A DNA stretch of 64,000 nt from Planococcus citri (taxonomy: Eukaryota; Arthropoda; Insecta; Hemiptera; Pseudococcidae): the NCBI RefSeq assembly GCF_950023065.1, contig NC_088681.1:53850836-53914835 (forward strand), read 5' to 3'. Every line of letters begins with the position of its first letter. The first letter of the stretch is position 1. A model generated the notes under the pieces. It saw nothing but the letters and a program-made list of their open reading frames with translations, ran no database searches and was not told where the DNA came from. Shown piece after piece: positions 25,270-38,989 of the stretch. The position numbers and the translations under genes were made by a program.

Positions 25270-27290
25270 AAAATGCAACTCGATCAAGACGTTGACAATT
25301 TCAGCAAAAAGCATAAATTTTGACAATTTTTTGATGGCTTTTCGAAAATGTTTTCAAAAATCGCAACTTTCAGACAATTTTTTTGGCAAAAAAGCAACTT
25401 TTGAGCAACTCTGGAAAATAATTGTTTTGACAAAAAAACTGATGATTAGCAACTTCTAGCAAAAAAAAAAACAAAACTTTTGAGCTGCAATTTTTAGCAA
25501 AAACATGAACCTCGAACCTATTTATAATTCTTTGCAAAACATGACAATTTTTAAACTTTTTGACAAACATGAGTTTTGGAAAATTTTGACAAAAAAATAT
25601 GATTTTTGCGATTTTGTCGGAAAGCGAGACTTTGACGACTTTGGCAAAATCATGGGCTTTTCAAAAATTTTGACTGAAAAGAAATTTTTTTGAGATTTTC
25701 AAACAAAAAAAGTGAGACTTTTCGGCCATTCTACATACTCACCTAGGTGAAAAGAGACAAATTTTGGCAATTTTGAAGAAAGCAGAACTTTGTGAACATT
25801 TTTGGCAAAAAGTGGGAGTTTATGAGAATTTTTGCCAAAAGGTAGAATTTTTTGACAATTTTTGGCAAAAAGTAGAACTTTATGAAAATTTTTGACGAAA
25901 AGTAGAATTTTTGACAATTTTTGGCAAGAAGTAGAACTTTTTGACAACTTTTGGCAAGAAGTAGAACTTTTTCAATTTTTGGCAAAAGTAAAATTTTTTG
26001 ACAATTTTTGGCAAAAAGTAAAATTTTTTGACAATTTTTGGCAAAAAGTACAATTTTTGGCAAAAAGTACAATTTTTGGCAAAAAGTAGAATTTTTAGAC
26101 AATTTTTGGCAAAAAGTTGAACTTTATGAGAATTTTTGGCAAAAAAAAGAAAGAACTTTTTGACAACTTTTGGCAAGAAGTAGAACTTTTTCAATTTTTG
26201 GCAAAAAGTAGAATTTTTTGAGAATTTTTGGGAAAAAGTAAAGCTTTTTGAGAATTTTTGGCAAAAAGTAGAACTTTTTGACAATTTTTGGCAAAAAGTT
26301 AAACTTTATGAGAATTTTTGGCAAAAAAAAGAAGAAGTTGAACTTTTTCAATTTTTGGCAAAAAGTAGAATTTTTTGACAATTTTTGGCAAAAAGTAAAA
26401 CTTTCTGAAAATTTTTGGCAAAAAGTATAACTTTTTGACAATTTTTGGCAGAAGTAGAATTTTTTGACAATTTTTGGCAGAAGTAGAATTTTTGACAATT
26501 TTTGGCAAAAAGTTGAACTTTATGAGAATTTTTGGCAAAAAAAAGAACTTTTTGACAACTTTTGGCAAGAAGTTGAACTTTTTTAATTTTTGGCAGAAGT
26601 AGAACTTTTTGACAATTTTTGGCAGAAGTAGAATTTTTGACAATTTTTGGCAAAAAGTTAAACTTTATGACAATTTTTGGCAAAAAGTGAATCTTTCGAA
26701 CAATATTAAGTTGATAGCAACAATTTCAGAAATTTTTAGCAAAAAGCTAGTCCTTGATAATTTTAGAAAAAGGCAATAAAAGTGGGACTTTCTGCCTATT
26801 TGTGGTAAGAAAAGCGAGACCTCTCGGCAAATAAAATGCTGAACTTTGGTAAAAAGTAGGACAATTTTTGGCAAAAAGCAAGATTTTTGAACAATTTTTG
26901 GAGAAAAATGAAAATTTTTGGCAAACTTGAGCAAAAAAGCGACTATTTGTACAAATATTTGGCAAAGAACGAGGCTTTTAGGCAATTTTGACCAAAATGC
27001 GAGATTTTTTGCACCTTTTGGCAGAAACAAGACGAATTTTAGCAAGAGACAAGTTTTTAAAAGCAATTCTTGAATTTTTTAGTGAGACAATGAAACTTTT
27101 GGGAATTTTCGTCAAAAAAAAAAATGAAAATTTTCGTCACTCGGTTAAAAAAGCAAGCCATTTTCGCAATTTTGATGCCAAATTTTTCATCATTTTTTTA
27201 ACAAAAACAAGACTTCAACAATTTCATCAAAAAACCCAACTCTTTGGCAATTATTGGCGAAAAAATAATACTTTTTCACTTTGAAACCAT
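25270..27290 (+). repeat. Array of TTTTTGACAATTTTTGGC repeats, about 30-bp unit
   Basis: This is the cleanest copy of the family. From about 25780 to 26690 the unit is GACAATTTTTGGCAAAAAGT followed by AGAACTTTTT, with a period near 30 bp. The edges are more diverged. Variants GCAAGAAGT and GAGAATTTT recur in order, and local blocks (near 26120-26300 and 26500-26660) are nearly identical, so the core is homogenised. Minus-strand frames up to 134 codons translate it as repeating FCQKLSK / LPKIVKKFYF peptides. They overlap in different frames and are not taken as genes. Confidence 0.88.
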
Positions 27291-29100
27291 AATTTACAAT
27301 GGACCACATCAGTCAACTCGACCAGTCCGCTGATTAAAATTCAAGCACGCTAATTAATTACTCCATACTCTAATCACCTATTGTTTACATATTGGAAACC
27401 AATCGATACAAAGTAATCGGTCGCTTTTGAGGCAAAAAACAAGAAAATAAACGATCAAGTTACCAAACAACAACGACGACGAGTTCAAAAGATCAGGCAA
27501 TAGAAAGGATGACAGAGTAACGAAGGGATGAAAAGGGGGGGTTGACCTTTGGAAAAAGTTACGTACGAGGCGATTATCGGTGTACTGTGGTAATACAGCA
27601 AGAGCAACGCACGTGTTGCTGCAGCAGTCTGTTCTACATGTATATTACATTTATAACGACCCGAGCCACCTGTAACAACTGCATAAAACGCAAGAAGAAA
27701 AGAGATGAAGGCGATGGCACGCGCGTGTTGCGGTGTCAGCCGACTACGACGACGACGATTTAGCGATTAATTACTCGTTTATCATTATCACAAGTAGTGT
27801 ACCTTATAAATACGAGGCTCTGGTTCTGGTTTAATGTTCGTATATAATTGTAATACCGGTACAACCACCACCCCTGTCCTCAACCCACGGTGACATATTC
27901 ATCCGCAGAAGAAAAAGAGACAGCGCGAGAGAACGAGAAAGAGAGTCTGCGTCTGCCACCAGATCGTCCTCTTCAAGTACACAGTCATCCAGTCTGCTCA
28001 ATATCGGTACAACTATAAATGGCGAACGAGTTACATGTTCGTGTACGAGTACATGCGGATAAGGTCGTAAAATTACTCATTTTCCTCGCGTCGAGTACAA
28101 TGGGTTACATAAATTTTCCATTAAGCGTCACCGTTGATGCCAGACGACGAGCGATGGCTCGAGTGAGAAAATTTCCTACACGAAATCCTCGAAGACGAAA
28201 GAAGGGAAAAATCTACGAAACCGAAGGGATGAAGTTTTCCCATCCCCAACTCATCCCATGACCCATCGTCGTCGTCATTGTTGTTGCGGTTAGGATTATG
28301 TGTGTAAATAAAGTAATCGATCTTCGAAGAAGGTTATTAATCGTCCGATGTTTGTACATACGAAAGAAGAATGATACGTTAGAATATGCCGTTCGACTAT
28401 GATGGATTTTCCCCTCGTCTACAAATATAATAGTGCTGCTGTGTTCGTCCTTCGGCATTTACACGCTCGTTCGCTGCAATCGAACGTGTCTATGTCGAGC
28501 TCTATATTTGTCACTATGTGTAGATAAACCCTTTATAGTGTACTATACTCGAACTCTCGTTACCTGTGCAAGTTTTCACCTACGAGATATGTACCTGGGC
28601 AAACATGGCACACGATAAGATGAGGATGTGATGAGGGGAAGAGGTCAGGGAAATTCGACACATGAATGAGGAACCTAGTGAACTGACTAGAATATGACTC
28701 ATTAGTCAGTGTACTAGTGTACTAGTTACAAAGTACCTATCAAAAACTAGTTAATTGAGTTAACGTACATATATTGGCGAGTTTTTTTTACTGGGTCAAA
28801 TCACTCCACACAAGGTGTAATGTCCGGCGGAATTGGCATTCTTCCAAATGAAGCACGACCCAGTCAGGTACTCGCGAATCGAGTATTTCTCGGTATAAAT
28901 GGCAGGTAATCGACATGTGCGTTTGACAAGAAACCATGCATTTGACGTTTACATCGTTTTTCTAGTGATTGAATTTGAAGGGCAATAATTGAAAATGATC
29001 AAAAATAAGAAATATCGCGTACATTTCGATCTACGAGTAATTTTTGAAGCAAAAAAAAAAAATCGTTTGTTACGTTCTCGAGGAAGTCGAGTTCGAAATG
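27291..29100. other. Non-repetitive island with AP-1-like dyad
   Basis: This island has relatively high complexity. An ACG run lies near 27747-27759 and a purine-rich stretch near 27905-27945. The plus-strand frame at 28019-28261 is Arg-rich with no domain. At 28695-28708 TGACTCATTAGTCA forms an imperfect palindrome containing a consensus AP-1 site. No exon is supported. Confidence 0.4.
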
Positions 29101-31212
29101 TTCGAATAACCACTACCTACTTTTTGGATTTAACCCCAGGATGCCTTCTAAGCCTCTCACTTTTTTCAAAATTAAAGAGGGTTATAAACAGCCAGCCATG
29201 AGCAACCAAATCCCAAAAAAATGGTGGCTATTTGAGCTCAGAATCCTCGAGAAAGCAAAAAACGACATGTCACAATATATTTTCATTGCTTTTCAAACTT
29301 TTTTTTTTTCAAAATTGAAGATCTGGAGCCGCCGAAAGAGCACTATCAGTCTATCACTATTGGACTGGAACTCTCAAAAATTAGTGGACACTTGAACTCA
29401 TTCAATTTTGATGGCATTTTGATCACGTTTGAAGGCACTAATGAGGTACTTTCAGAGGGACCACATTAAAGAAGTGAGCCAATATTCAAACTAGGGGTAT
29501 TCGAATTAAAATAAATACTAGATGTGTATGTAATAAATATTTGTTTCGATAAAGTACCCCCACCGGCTGGTGCGGATTGGGGATCAAATTGTAAAGGGGA
29601 AAAAATACTAAGTTGCCACTCCACTTAAATTTTTATTGAATTTTGACAAAAATTAGGGGGTTTCTTTCTCCTTTATCTTACGGGAGAAAGGGGGGGGGGG
29701 GAGGTTTAAAAATCCCATTTTGAATTTTTTTTCAAAAAGAAGGTATGATGTGATCTGATTTTTTCCCCAACCAATCGATAGTTTCTTTGTTTGAACATTT
29801 TGAATCGAATTTTTCGTCAGGTAAAACAAGCATAATATCTACCTTTTAGCACCCAGGGAGAAAAAATATGAAAACTTGCATTTTTTTTTTATAAAACTAA
29901 AAATGCCCCTGGAAGACTACTTCTTAGGCAAAAGAACATTCAGAAATTTTTCAAGAGAGAAGTTGAGAAACCAAACTTTAAACCACGTTTTCCCAAAATT
30001 AAGTTTGAAAATTTCTAGTAATTTAATCATGGAGTTTCTTCATGAGTTTTATTTTGATTTGTCAAATGAAAAACATTTTTCACTCTTGTCATTTTCAAAA
30101 TCGAAGATCTGAAGGAAATACTGCCGCCTTTGAGCCTCCCCCCCCCCTCATCACCATATCACAATGCAATCAGAGTAAAATTGAGTGTGAACTGTCTTTC
30201 TGTCAAATACAGGAACTGGACACAATTTTGTCAAGATTTCATAAAAAAAATTTACAAGTTGATGAAAATTCGACGAAAAATCTATGAATGTAAAAATAAT
30301 ACTTACACGATCATAATTTTGAAATCTGTACACTTCATTTTCAAATTTTCAAATTTCTCAACACCTCCCTTTATATGGAAAAGAATTTCAAACAATCTTG
30401 ATTAAAAATCGTTTCGAATTTATAATTTTAAAAAATTAAAAAATTATCTAGATTTTTGGGACAAAATTTGCGATTTTTTCAAGAGTTCTATCAATTTTTA
30501 TCACCAAATCACAACCTTTAAGTACACATTTTTTTTGGTCATTGAAATACTTAGAGATGAATATTTTTCTCAATCTTTCAAACTCGCAGTCTCCGATTTG
30601 AATGAAACCAAGCTACATTGAAAGAGCATGTCCTAAAACACCAACAATTAAAATTTCAAGTGCTAGAGTACATTTTTGGATTCTTGGAGAATTTTAGAAA
30701 AACGTACAAAATACCGAGTCAAAGGCGATTTTCAAACTTTTCAGGAAATATATTTTTTTTTAGCAACGTGTCAAATCCAACTCCCACACATAAACAATTA
30801 TTGGTGTTTGAGTATTCTGGAGTCTCCAGAAATTTTTCAATTTTCTCCAGAAATTTCAAATCACTCTGGAGGGATTAAAAATGAACTCGAGCACCTAAAG
30901 TTTTGGTAACGGAGGATTTAAGACTTGTTATCCTGATCTAGATTGGTTTCTTTCAATTTCGAGGCTGCGAGTTCTAAAGGTTCGTTTGTTAATGTTAAGT
31001 TCAGGAGGGGGGGGGGGGGGGGTCATTTCGTTGTTTACATAAGGTGAACACCATTTTTACCCATATTTTCGTAAATTCCACTACCCAAAGAGATGCTGTT
31101 TGGCAGTCACTTTTGAACGGAAAATAATGGCAACAAAATTGAAGAGACAGAACACCTAAATTCAAACTGAGGTCATATTTTTCATCAGACAAAAAAATAA
31201 CGATGAGGACGG
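29101..31212. repeat. A/T-rich decayed repeat block with poly(G)/(C) runs
   Basis: Runs of 12 G (29690-29701), 10 C (30138-30147) and 16 G (31007-31022) sit in degenerate A/T sequence. Words such as TCTCCAGAAATTT (near 30823 and 30845) link it to the GGAGGCTCCAG family found elsewhere. No gene is visible. Confidence 0.5.
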
Positions 31213-31710
31213 AAGCCCCAAAAATACGAGGTCACTCCCGAAATCGGTTCGAATGTGGATAAACTCATCGTTAAACAGGTCGAGTATGATACAGAACTCG
31301 ATTTTCAGCTGCCCAACTTCATATTCACGCCTTCTGGAGCAAATTAAAAATTCTGGAGAAAATGAAAAATAGCGCTGAAGGCTGCAGAACGGCTGGAAAT
31401 GGTGAAATTTGGACAAAATACAGCGATTCGCGCGAATTTCAAAATTTTCCACGCAAACGGGAAACTTTTGATTTTTTGGATTTTTTAATTTTGAAAAAAG
31501 CTGGTCAAAAAGCCACTTTTAAGGTGTCACTCTCAAAATCGGCTCAAATGTGGATAAACTCGTTAAACCGGTCGAGTGTAATACACAATTCGATTTTCAG
31601 CTGTCTAACGTCATATTCACGCCTTTTGGAGCAAATTCAAAATTCTGGAGAAATTGAAAATCGCGCTGGAGGCTCCAGAATGGCTGGAAATGGTGAAATT
31701 TAGATTTGGA
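31213..31710 (+). repeat. Tandem duplication, about 295-bp unit, two copies
   Basis: The first copy (31213-31508) and second copy (31509-31710, shorter at its 3' end) share AATGTGGATAAACTC, CGATTTTCAGCTG, CATATTCACGCCTT and GGCTGGAAATGGTGAAATTT in the same order. A partial copy in the opposite direction (GAGAGTGACACCTCAAG) lies near 31922. The copies differ by many substitutions, so the duplication is old. Confidence 0.8.
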
Positions 31711-32330
31711 TAATTAATATTAGTTTTGGGACTTATTCTGACCACTTTTACTGATCAAGTAGGTATGTACTTTTTAAAAAAGCATAAATCACCAAAAACA
31801 ATCAATTTTAAATTTTCAAACGTTCGCCAAAAATCAAAAAATGAACTTGGGCAGCTGAAAATTTGGTTTTAGGGGTTTTAGACTATGCTCTTTCCAAAAA
31901 TCGCGGTCCCGTTCAAGTCGGAGAGTGACACCTCAAGCGGTTCCCTTGTTAGTTCTGGAAAAATTCAATAATGTAGAATTTTCTTTTTGGATTTTCGGAA
32001 AATTTTCAAAAATTTGAATTTTAACATGATTATTTTATTCTGAAAAGAAAAATTGGATCAAATCAATTTAGAAAACTGAAATTTGGTTTGCAGCCCATTT
32101 TCAACCCTCCTAATTAAATTTAGGTAATTTCTGATCGTTTTCAAAACCTAGGTGGATTTTTAAATTTTTCGAATTTCGAAAAAAATCTATTAAAAAGCCC
32201 CAAATTTACCTACGAATTGAATTTCAGTATTTAATCTCAAATATGTACGTGACATTTTTAGATTTTTATAAAAAAAATGCAACTTCGCATTTTTAATTCT
32301 CCAAGAAATTAAGCAATGAGCTCAAGCTTT
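31711..32330. repeat. A/T-rich decayed sequence
   Basis: This contains an inverted fragment of the preceding duplication near 31922. Otherwise it is degenerate A/T sequence with no gene. Confidence 0.4.
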
Positions 32331-34960
32331 TAGGAGATGATGCATTTTTACATTTTTTTTTCAATTTCTCTCTTTTCATTGCAAAAAAACGTATACCTCT
32401 CTCATCCTTCTAAGAATCTAAAATCAATCTTTAGGATCAGGAATCATCGATTACGTAACATTCCCAAACAAACACCTAATTTCTTCTCGGAAAAATCTTC
32501 TCAACGCCTTCGACCTTCACCCACAGAATACAGCATCGTCGCCACAACCACAACATCGTATAAGTAACCAAAACACATACGATACTCGAGTCGTTAAAAT
32601 TCCATCCCACCCCCTCTCTCCCCTTTCCATCAATATTTCCCCCGGACAGAAAAACATCTCTTTTGTTTTTCTTTCCGATGAAAAAATATGACCAGCACTT
32701 AATTATAATCCGGCACGTCTCTTCGTTCGATTATATTCGCGCGTGTATCGTATCGAATGAAAAAAGAGAGAGAGAGTATACGGATGAGAGAGTCGATGAA
32801 GAAAGATCCATCGCGAAAAAACAATATTTGCACTAGGATGTTCTGCCTCCCCCCCCCCATTCCCATTCACCTTCATTTCTCGTCCTCGTGGGTCATTTTG
32901 ACCATATCATATCACACTGTGTACTAGCAATCGCGCAACTATTTTTTTTCCATATTAGGATCAATTTGGGTCGAAAAATATCAAACAGCGTCGTAAAATT
33001 GGCGTAATAAATCGTATAAGAGAGTGCAAGAATCATCTCTAATATCTTTTCTGTTTGTTTTTGCCCCCTTCCAGACGAGAATTCTGTTCTTTTACGAGTG
33101 CTTCGGATTGCATATTATACAAATACTACGTACGACACGACGAAAATGAAAACGAAATAATCGCGTGATGCGTTCTACGCTTCGAACGTGAAGACGAAGA
33201 GTACGACGACGACGACGATGATGGGATGTTTATGTAATACGAATAAATACACATAACTTCGACGAAGCATCATTATTTCTTCATCGAGAAGGTGACGAAA
33301 AAGTAAATATGTATCACGAAATATAAGAGAGTAACACCGCCGAATCATTTTTATATTCTAGTACGATAAATAAATCGTGAATATTCGAGCACCTGGTTTG
33401 CATTATGGTTCATTTCCAGACTCGAAAAACGAAAATTCAACGAGAACGCGATAACGTAAGTTCATTCAAATAAAAAATGAAAACACGATGGTGTTGAAAT
33501 TGTTCGTTGTTGGATAAATATTCCATTCTTTGTCCGGGTATTTTTCTTCCTTATCATGTCATAGGACGTGGTCTTCTTTTTATTATGGTTTGGACAAGTG
33601 GTTAACAGTTGAGATAAGAAGTTCAATGCCATCGAGGCTGGAAAAGTTTCGAGAAGATACCAAAAACAAAGAAAACCACAAAATGTACGTAAAAATTTGC
33701 CTACGCGAATTCACTTGGCAATTTTTTCTCATTTTTATAGTTCCGACTTAGTTTTTTAAACCAAATTTTATCATCGTAGAACAAGCTGAATTATTATGTT
33801 CGAGCTTCAAGTACGGGAAGGAAAAGAGGGAGGGGAGGGGCTGAAAAATTGTCTCATACTTTCAAAAAAAAAAATCACAGGTACGGAATAAGGGACTATT
33901 GACTCAATAACCCCTCTTCCCTGAAAAAAATCCCAACCCCAAATGAACAAGTTCCTCAAAATTTGGCAACTTTTGAAAAAAAAATCCTTTACAAAGAAAT
34001 AAAAGTTATTTGAAATTTTTTTCGTACCACGTTTTAAAAAATTCCCAGAAATTAACATAAAATCAATACAGAATCACTCGTTCTTGAAATTTTCAACCAA
34101 CATATTTGTAATCCTGCCATTACAAAAATCTGCAGTATCCGAGTTTTCAAATTAATTCGTGGGATAAAATTTTTCAATTTTTTTTCTTAAACTGCATATT
34201 TATGCTTAAAACATCCGCGACTCGAGTTAACAAAATGCTCGATTTATATACAAAGTTGGCCAAAATTTACCCATCATCTCTGGTGCCCCACGTATAATAA
34301 TGGGCATTCGTCTCTATTTTTGAAAAAAATTTGAATAATACGCTTTTGTAGCGTATTAAAAACGAATCCTGTGTTGGCTTTTACGTCGCACCGTTTGCTT
34401 GATCAATTTATAAATGTAAAATTTTTTCCACATAATAAAGTCGCCTTATTTACCCGTTTCTGCGTCGAAAAAGGGCCACAGAATGGAACGCGTTGATAAA
34501 CATCTCTTGGCAATTGGCTGCTGCGATATAATAAATTAGTTTTTAAAATACTTGCGCCTTGGTTATATTAGTACATGCGACGACGCACGATAAATATTTA
34601 TTGGAAACCGTATCGGCACGTATGATTATTATGTTATTTTGTATGTATAGTAGAATAATACCTATACCGTAATAAAATTAAACTCAGATAATACCAAATA
34701 GATTCGTAATTGATAGGGCAGAATAAATTATTAACCGCGAGCTTTCGCGTATCATTTTGCTGAAGGGCGATCGCAGCATTCTACATTGATGAATACATAT
34801 TATAGAGAGGATGAAAGAGGAAGAAAAACAAAACAACATGAACCAGCATCGCCGGAAGATGAGAAGACGCAAAATCATTCGATCTCTGGGGAAGTACGAT
34901 ACATTGGTGTGATGACTCAGTGTTATTGAGAAGATCGAGTTTCCAAATTGATTTCTTTTT
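32331..34960. other. Non-repetitive island, no gene recognised
   Basis: Mixed-composition sequence interrupted by an A/T-rich stretch near 33820-34190. It contains 10 C at 32849-32858, GA dinucleotides near 32764-32776 and an ACG run near 33203-33222. The longest frame (34684-35049, minus, 121 codons) spans the island edge and has no domain I recognise. Confidence 0.4.
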
Positions 34961-35263
34961 TGGCAGGAGGAGGAGGAGAAAAGAGAGAAATTCTCAAAAC
35001 ATAATTTTTCAGATTTGAAGTTACGATTTTTCAAAAATTTTGCCTCCAAAAAAATGACTATAGGTTATGTAATTTTTGAAAATGTCACTAGAAATGAATA
35101 GAAATTGTTATGAAAATAATTCTCAATTTCTTGATTAATAAAAACAATTTTTCAACACGAAAATTAATTTTTTGAACAAAAACCGAATTTTTCCAATTTA
35201 AAGGCACGATTCTCTTTAATTTTTTCCTTTGACTAATCGGTGGTTCAATTTCCATTTTCTCAT
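34961..35263. other. A/T-rich degenerate sequence
   Basis: AATTTTTGAAAA-type low-complexity sequence. No gene is seen. Confidence 0.35.
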
Positions 35264-35446
35264 CAGGGTGTCTACTGGATTTGAAAAATCAAATTCCCTG
35301 CTATTTGAAAATTCAAGAGGAACTTTTTTTGAAAAATCCTTGCTATTACACATAAATTGTCAAAATCCCTGCTATTTTCCTGCTTCCTTGCTACCTCGAG
35401 AGAAATCCTTGCTATTTCCTTGTTTTCCTTGCCAGTAGACACCCTG
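35264..35446. mobile_element. MITE, 183 bp, CAGGGTGTCTACTGG ends
   Basis: The left end is CAGGGTGTCTACTGG. The right end is CCAGTAGACACCCTG, its exact reverse complement over 15 bp. The element is flanked by CTCAT on both sides (35259-35263 and 35447-35451), a 5-bp target duplication. Inside, TGCTATTT recurs four or five times. It has no coding capacity, so it depends on a transposase from elsewhere. CAGGGTGTCTA-type ends are common in small insect elements often assigned to hAT, but a 5-bp duplication would be unusual for hAT, so I leave the superfamily open. Confidence 0.82.
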
Positions 35447-37600
35447 CTCATTGACAATAAATTTAATCAGCAAAATCAAAAAATAATTTTTTGCAAACTC
35501 TTATCATTTACAACCCCCCCCCCCCCAAATGGAAATTTTTTCGAATTGACAAATTATTAAATATGGAGGTAAACTGTCAAATGAACAAAATTTCTCCCCA
35601 TAGGACCAACTATACTCAATTTTACAAGCAGGGAACGAGATTTTTTCATAAATTATAAAATTACTCACTTAAATTTTCGTATTTAGAACACATAACTTAT
35701 AACTTGAAGGTGAAAACTGCTACTCACCTGAAACAAACAAAAGCACAATTAAGGATTAGTGAAATTAGTCATTAATTAAATCAAATGTTGACTAATACAA
35801 TATGTAATTACAAAGGATCGTATTCAATTAAGACGTCTAACAAAATTTCAAAGTGATAAAGCGTATGTTTGTCAGGGTCAGGACATTTTTCAAACACTTC
35901 GCAGCTTCTTTATGGGGGTGGAGGAAGGGGGTGGGGGGGGGTCAACGAATTTGCAAGTCAATTTTTCGTTTTTTTTTTCAATGTCTTTGGGCATTCCAAG
36001 ATTTTTTCGGAGGGAGGAGCAAAAACACTTCACGACTTTTTTGGTGGAAAAGAGAAGAGGGGTAACAATTACATTCAAAATTTTCAATTTTTAGTGTTTA
36101 GGGATGTTCTAATATTTATTCAAGGGGGGGGGGGCGCCGACTTTTGTCATCTGAATTTTCGTTTCTCAAATTTTTCAACTTGTTTTGAGCGTTTTCAACG
36201 ATATTATTCTGAAGGAAAAAAAATTCAAATTGACTTATCGAAAAATTAGTTGGAAAAGCCAAGCGAAGCAATAACACTTTTAGAAAATTTTCAGTTTAGA
36301 ATATCAAAAGAAGAGCTTTTTTCAAAATTTTTAAAAGCGAAAAATTTTATGAAAATTTTTTTACATTTTTTCCGTTTGCTAAAGACTAAGTATTTGCACA
36401 ATTTTTTTTCATTCGCCAGGCGAAAAAAACAACGAAATTTTTTCAAAATTCCGCAAAACAGGCAAATGACTTGAAAATCTGAAGTCTCATTGAAAAAAAA
36501 AACCAAACCTCTCAGCTTTTTTTGCTCACAAATTTGCAAACGATAATTTTTTTTTTTTTTTTTAAATTCTGGAGAAAATTTTGGATTCAAAATGGCTCAA
36601 AAATATTTTTAAAATAGGGCTGAATCAACAAAACGGATCACAAAGATCGTAAATCCGAATTTATAGCGAGTGAATTTCATTTTCATCCTACTTACAGCAT
36701 TTTTTTCGAAAACTGGAGAATCCGAAAATCCGCAGGAAGCTCCAGAACAGTTTAAAACCATCATCAAATTTCAATTTTTCTTTACAAAAAATGGACCAAT
36801 ATTTTGAATTTTTAAATAAATTTCAGAAATTGAAAAATGTATTTCAGACCATGAAATGGGGGGGGGGATGTATTTTGGGTTTTCTTTTAATTCTCTTTTT
36901 TCGGGTTCACAAATATTTGTGTCGGTTGGGAGACTTCTCCTTATTGTCATAAATAATCAACACGTTATACATCATATTTTTGAAATTTTTGTATTCTTTT
37001 TTCAAAATTTTGGTACTGAGAGAGCATTGAGGAGTTGTGTCTAAAAATCATTATTCATTAATAAATATCTAAATCAGCACTCTCGAATTAATAGAAATCG
37101 ACATCAAACCACGTTTTCATAATTTTTTTTCAAGATTAGGGAGGGACAGGGGCACTGAGGGATCAAATCGAAAAAAATGAAACAAATTTGAACTCAGCAC
37201 CTTTGAATTAGTAACAATCAATATTTATTTGACTCTAGATGTTTTTGCAAATTTCGATCAAAGTTGCTGTGGGCTCTCGTAGGTCTCAAGAGTGTTGAGA
37301 TCAAATTTTGAAAATTAGTTTGTTGAAAAACGAACAAAAAAATTGTGCAACTTCAAACTTTTCTAATTTTGATAATTTTTATTTTGAATGTTCAATATCT
37401 TCTCTTTAAACACTTCGCAAAGAATTTCATTTCAAGTTGAATCACTCTCAAGTTATTAACCATCAAAGTCGATCCACATCTTTTTGAGATCCAATTTTTC
37501 GTCAGACTTTCTCAGACGAATAAAAATAAAAATCGACCCACTCATTAGATTAGATACCCTGGAGACCATTACAAAATCTTAGCAACCGAAAAACAAGGAA
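35447..37600. repeat. A/T-rich decayed repeat block with poly(G)/(C) runs
   Basis: Homopolymer runs lie at 35514-35526 (13 C), 35933-35941 (9 G), 36124-36134 (11 G) and 36858-36867 (10 G). Frames near 35853-36249 in all plus frames are open only because of G and A/T low complexity. No gene or clean repeat unit is found. Confidence 0.5.
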
Positions 37601-38989
37601 GAAAACCAAACTGCCAAGCGAGTGAAGAAAAAAATCAGAAAAGAAAGGAAAAAACATCGAATACAAAGTGAAAAGTTAACTTTTCAAACGTCCAGGGAGA
37701 TCAGACCCAGCACCAGCACCTTTGTCGGTATAAGGCAAATATTAGGTCCTCGTATTTTCTCATCGAGTTGGCTATATATTTTATTATACACGATGGCTAA
37801 GTAAAGCTTCACGTAAAACGAAGCCAAGTAAAGGATAAAAAATTTCTTTTGTAGTTGTACCCATAGTGTACCTAACGCGGTGGCGATGGCGAAGCTTTAT
37901 AATGTAATTTCATCTCGAGGCAACGCGAGCGACGTATTACCCAAAGCGTATTTTTGCTCTCTTTTGAGTCTCTCGTCGTCGTCGACACGGTACACCAAAG
38001 CAAGGGTACTACAGCAGTACAGCGAACATCTACAACAATACCGGAAGCTATTCCTTTATTCCCCGTTGTCATCAATTTTGCGTGTTATTTTCAAGACACC
38101 TTTTTTGTTTTGGTTTTCTTTTCTTTTTTTCCGCCCCGCTTCTCTTCGTCTTTATGCTAGTCGTTTATTTAACACTTCTTTGTAAAAACCTCTCTATTGC
38201 ACCCGTTCACCACCATCACCACCAACGTACTATATACCTTTTCATCTTGGCACTATAAAATGGTAGAACGACTTAATTTTCTTGTATCTTGGTCTTGCTT
38301 ATATCGTCTCGTGTCAGATTACGCGATTGTGGAAGAATAGAGACCGCTTGGAGTTTGGAGTTCAGCAAACGCAGCGGTTAGCCGGAGTTTTTCTTTTCAC
38401 CTTTAAGCGAGCGTCTTGCTCGGATTACTTTTTAAAGAACTTCGCTACCTATTATTTACTCGCGTTTTATCATTTTTTTTTCTTCAAAAATTTCTATAAT
38501 TAGGTCGTAAAATTCGCAGCGTGATGAGTGAAAAGAAAATTAATACGGAGGAGGGGAAACGAGGGAAAAGCACAGAAAAAATTCGATCTAATATTGCTAA
38601 TTAAAAAATCAAAGAAAACTCTGACAAATGATACGAGTATTTGAATCGATATTTTTTTGAAAAAAATGTTCTATAGTTTTACAGAGATAATTTTTTGCTT
38701 CCCTTCTACAAATTCCTCCATAGCATGTATTTTCAAAAAAGCACGAAAATGATTTTTTTTTTCAGAAATTGCATTACGTATCAGTATATTAAAGTCGTTA
38801 TTCTAATCAGGCTGGCCCATTATCAATCATACAACGGTGCTATTCAGAGCGCTAGTCATGCGTTCGTTATCAAAATTTTAATTAACTATCACGAAAGTAC
38901 TCGAAACAGTGTTACCAATAGCGTTGGTTATTTATACTACGAGTACATACATCCTGCATTCTCAGTATAGGGAGAGGATCTTTTTTATA
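37601..38989. other. Non-repetitive island, no gene recognised
   Basis: Mixed-composition sequence with a CGTCGT run near 37973-37984. Frames at 37880-38185 and 37954-38160 overlap in different registers and carry no motif. Confidence 0.4.

Noticed and set aside
25743..26683. Several overlapping minus-strand frames of 111-134 codons
   Set aside because: They overlap in different frames, translate a 30-bp repeat and show no domain or start context.
34684..35049. Minus-strand frame of 121 codons
   Set aside because: It crosses from a unique island into an A/T-rich repeat block and has no recognisable domain or splice context.
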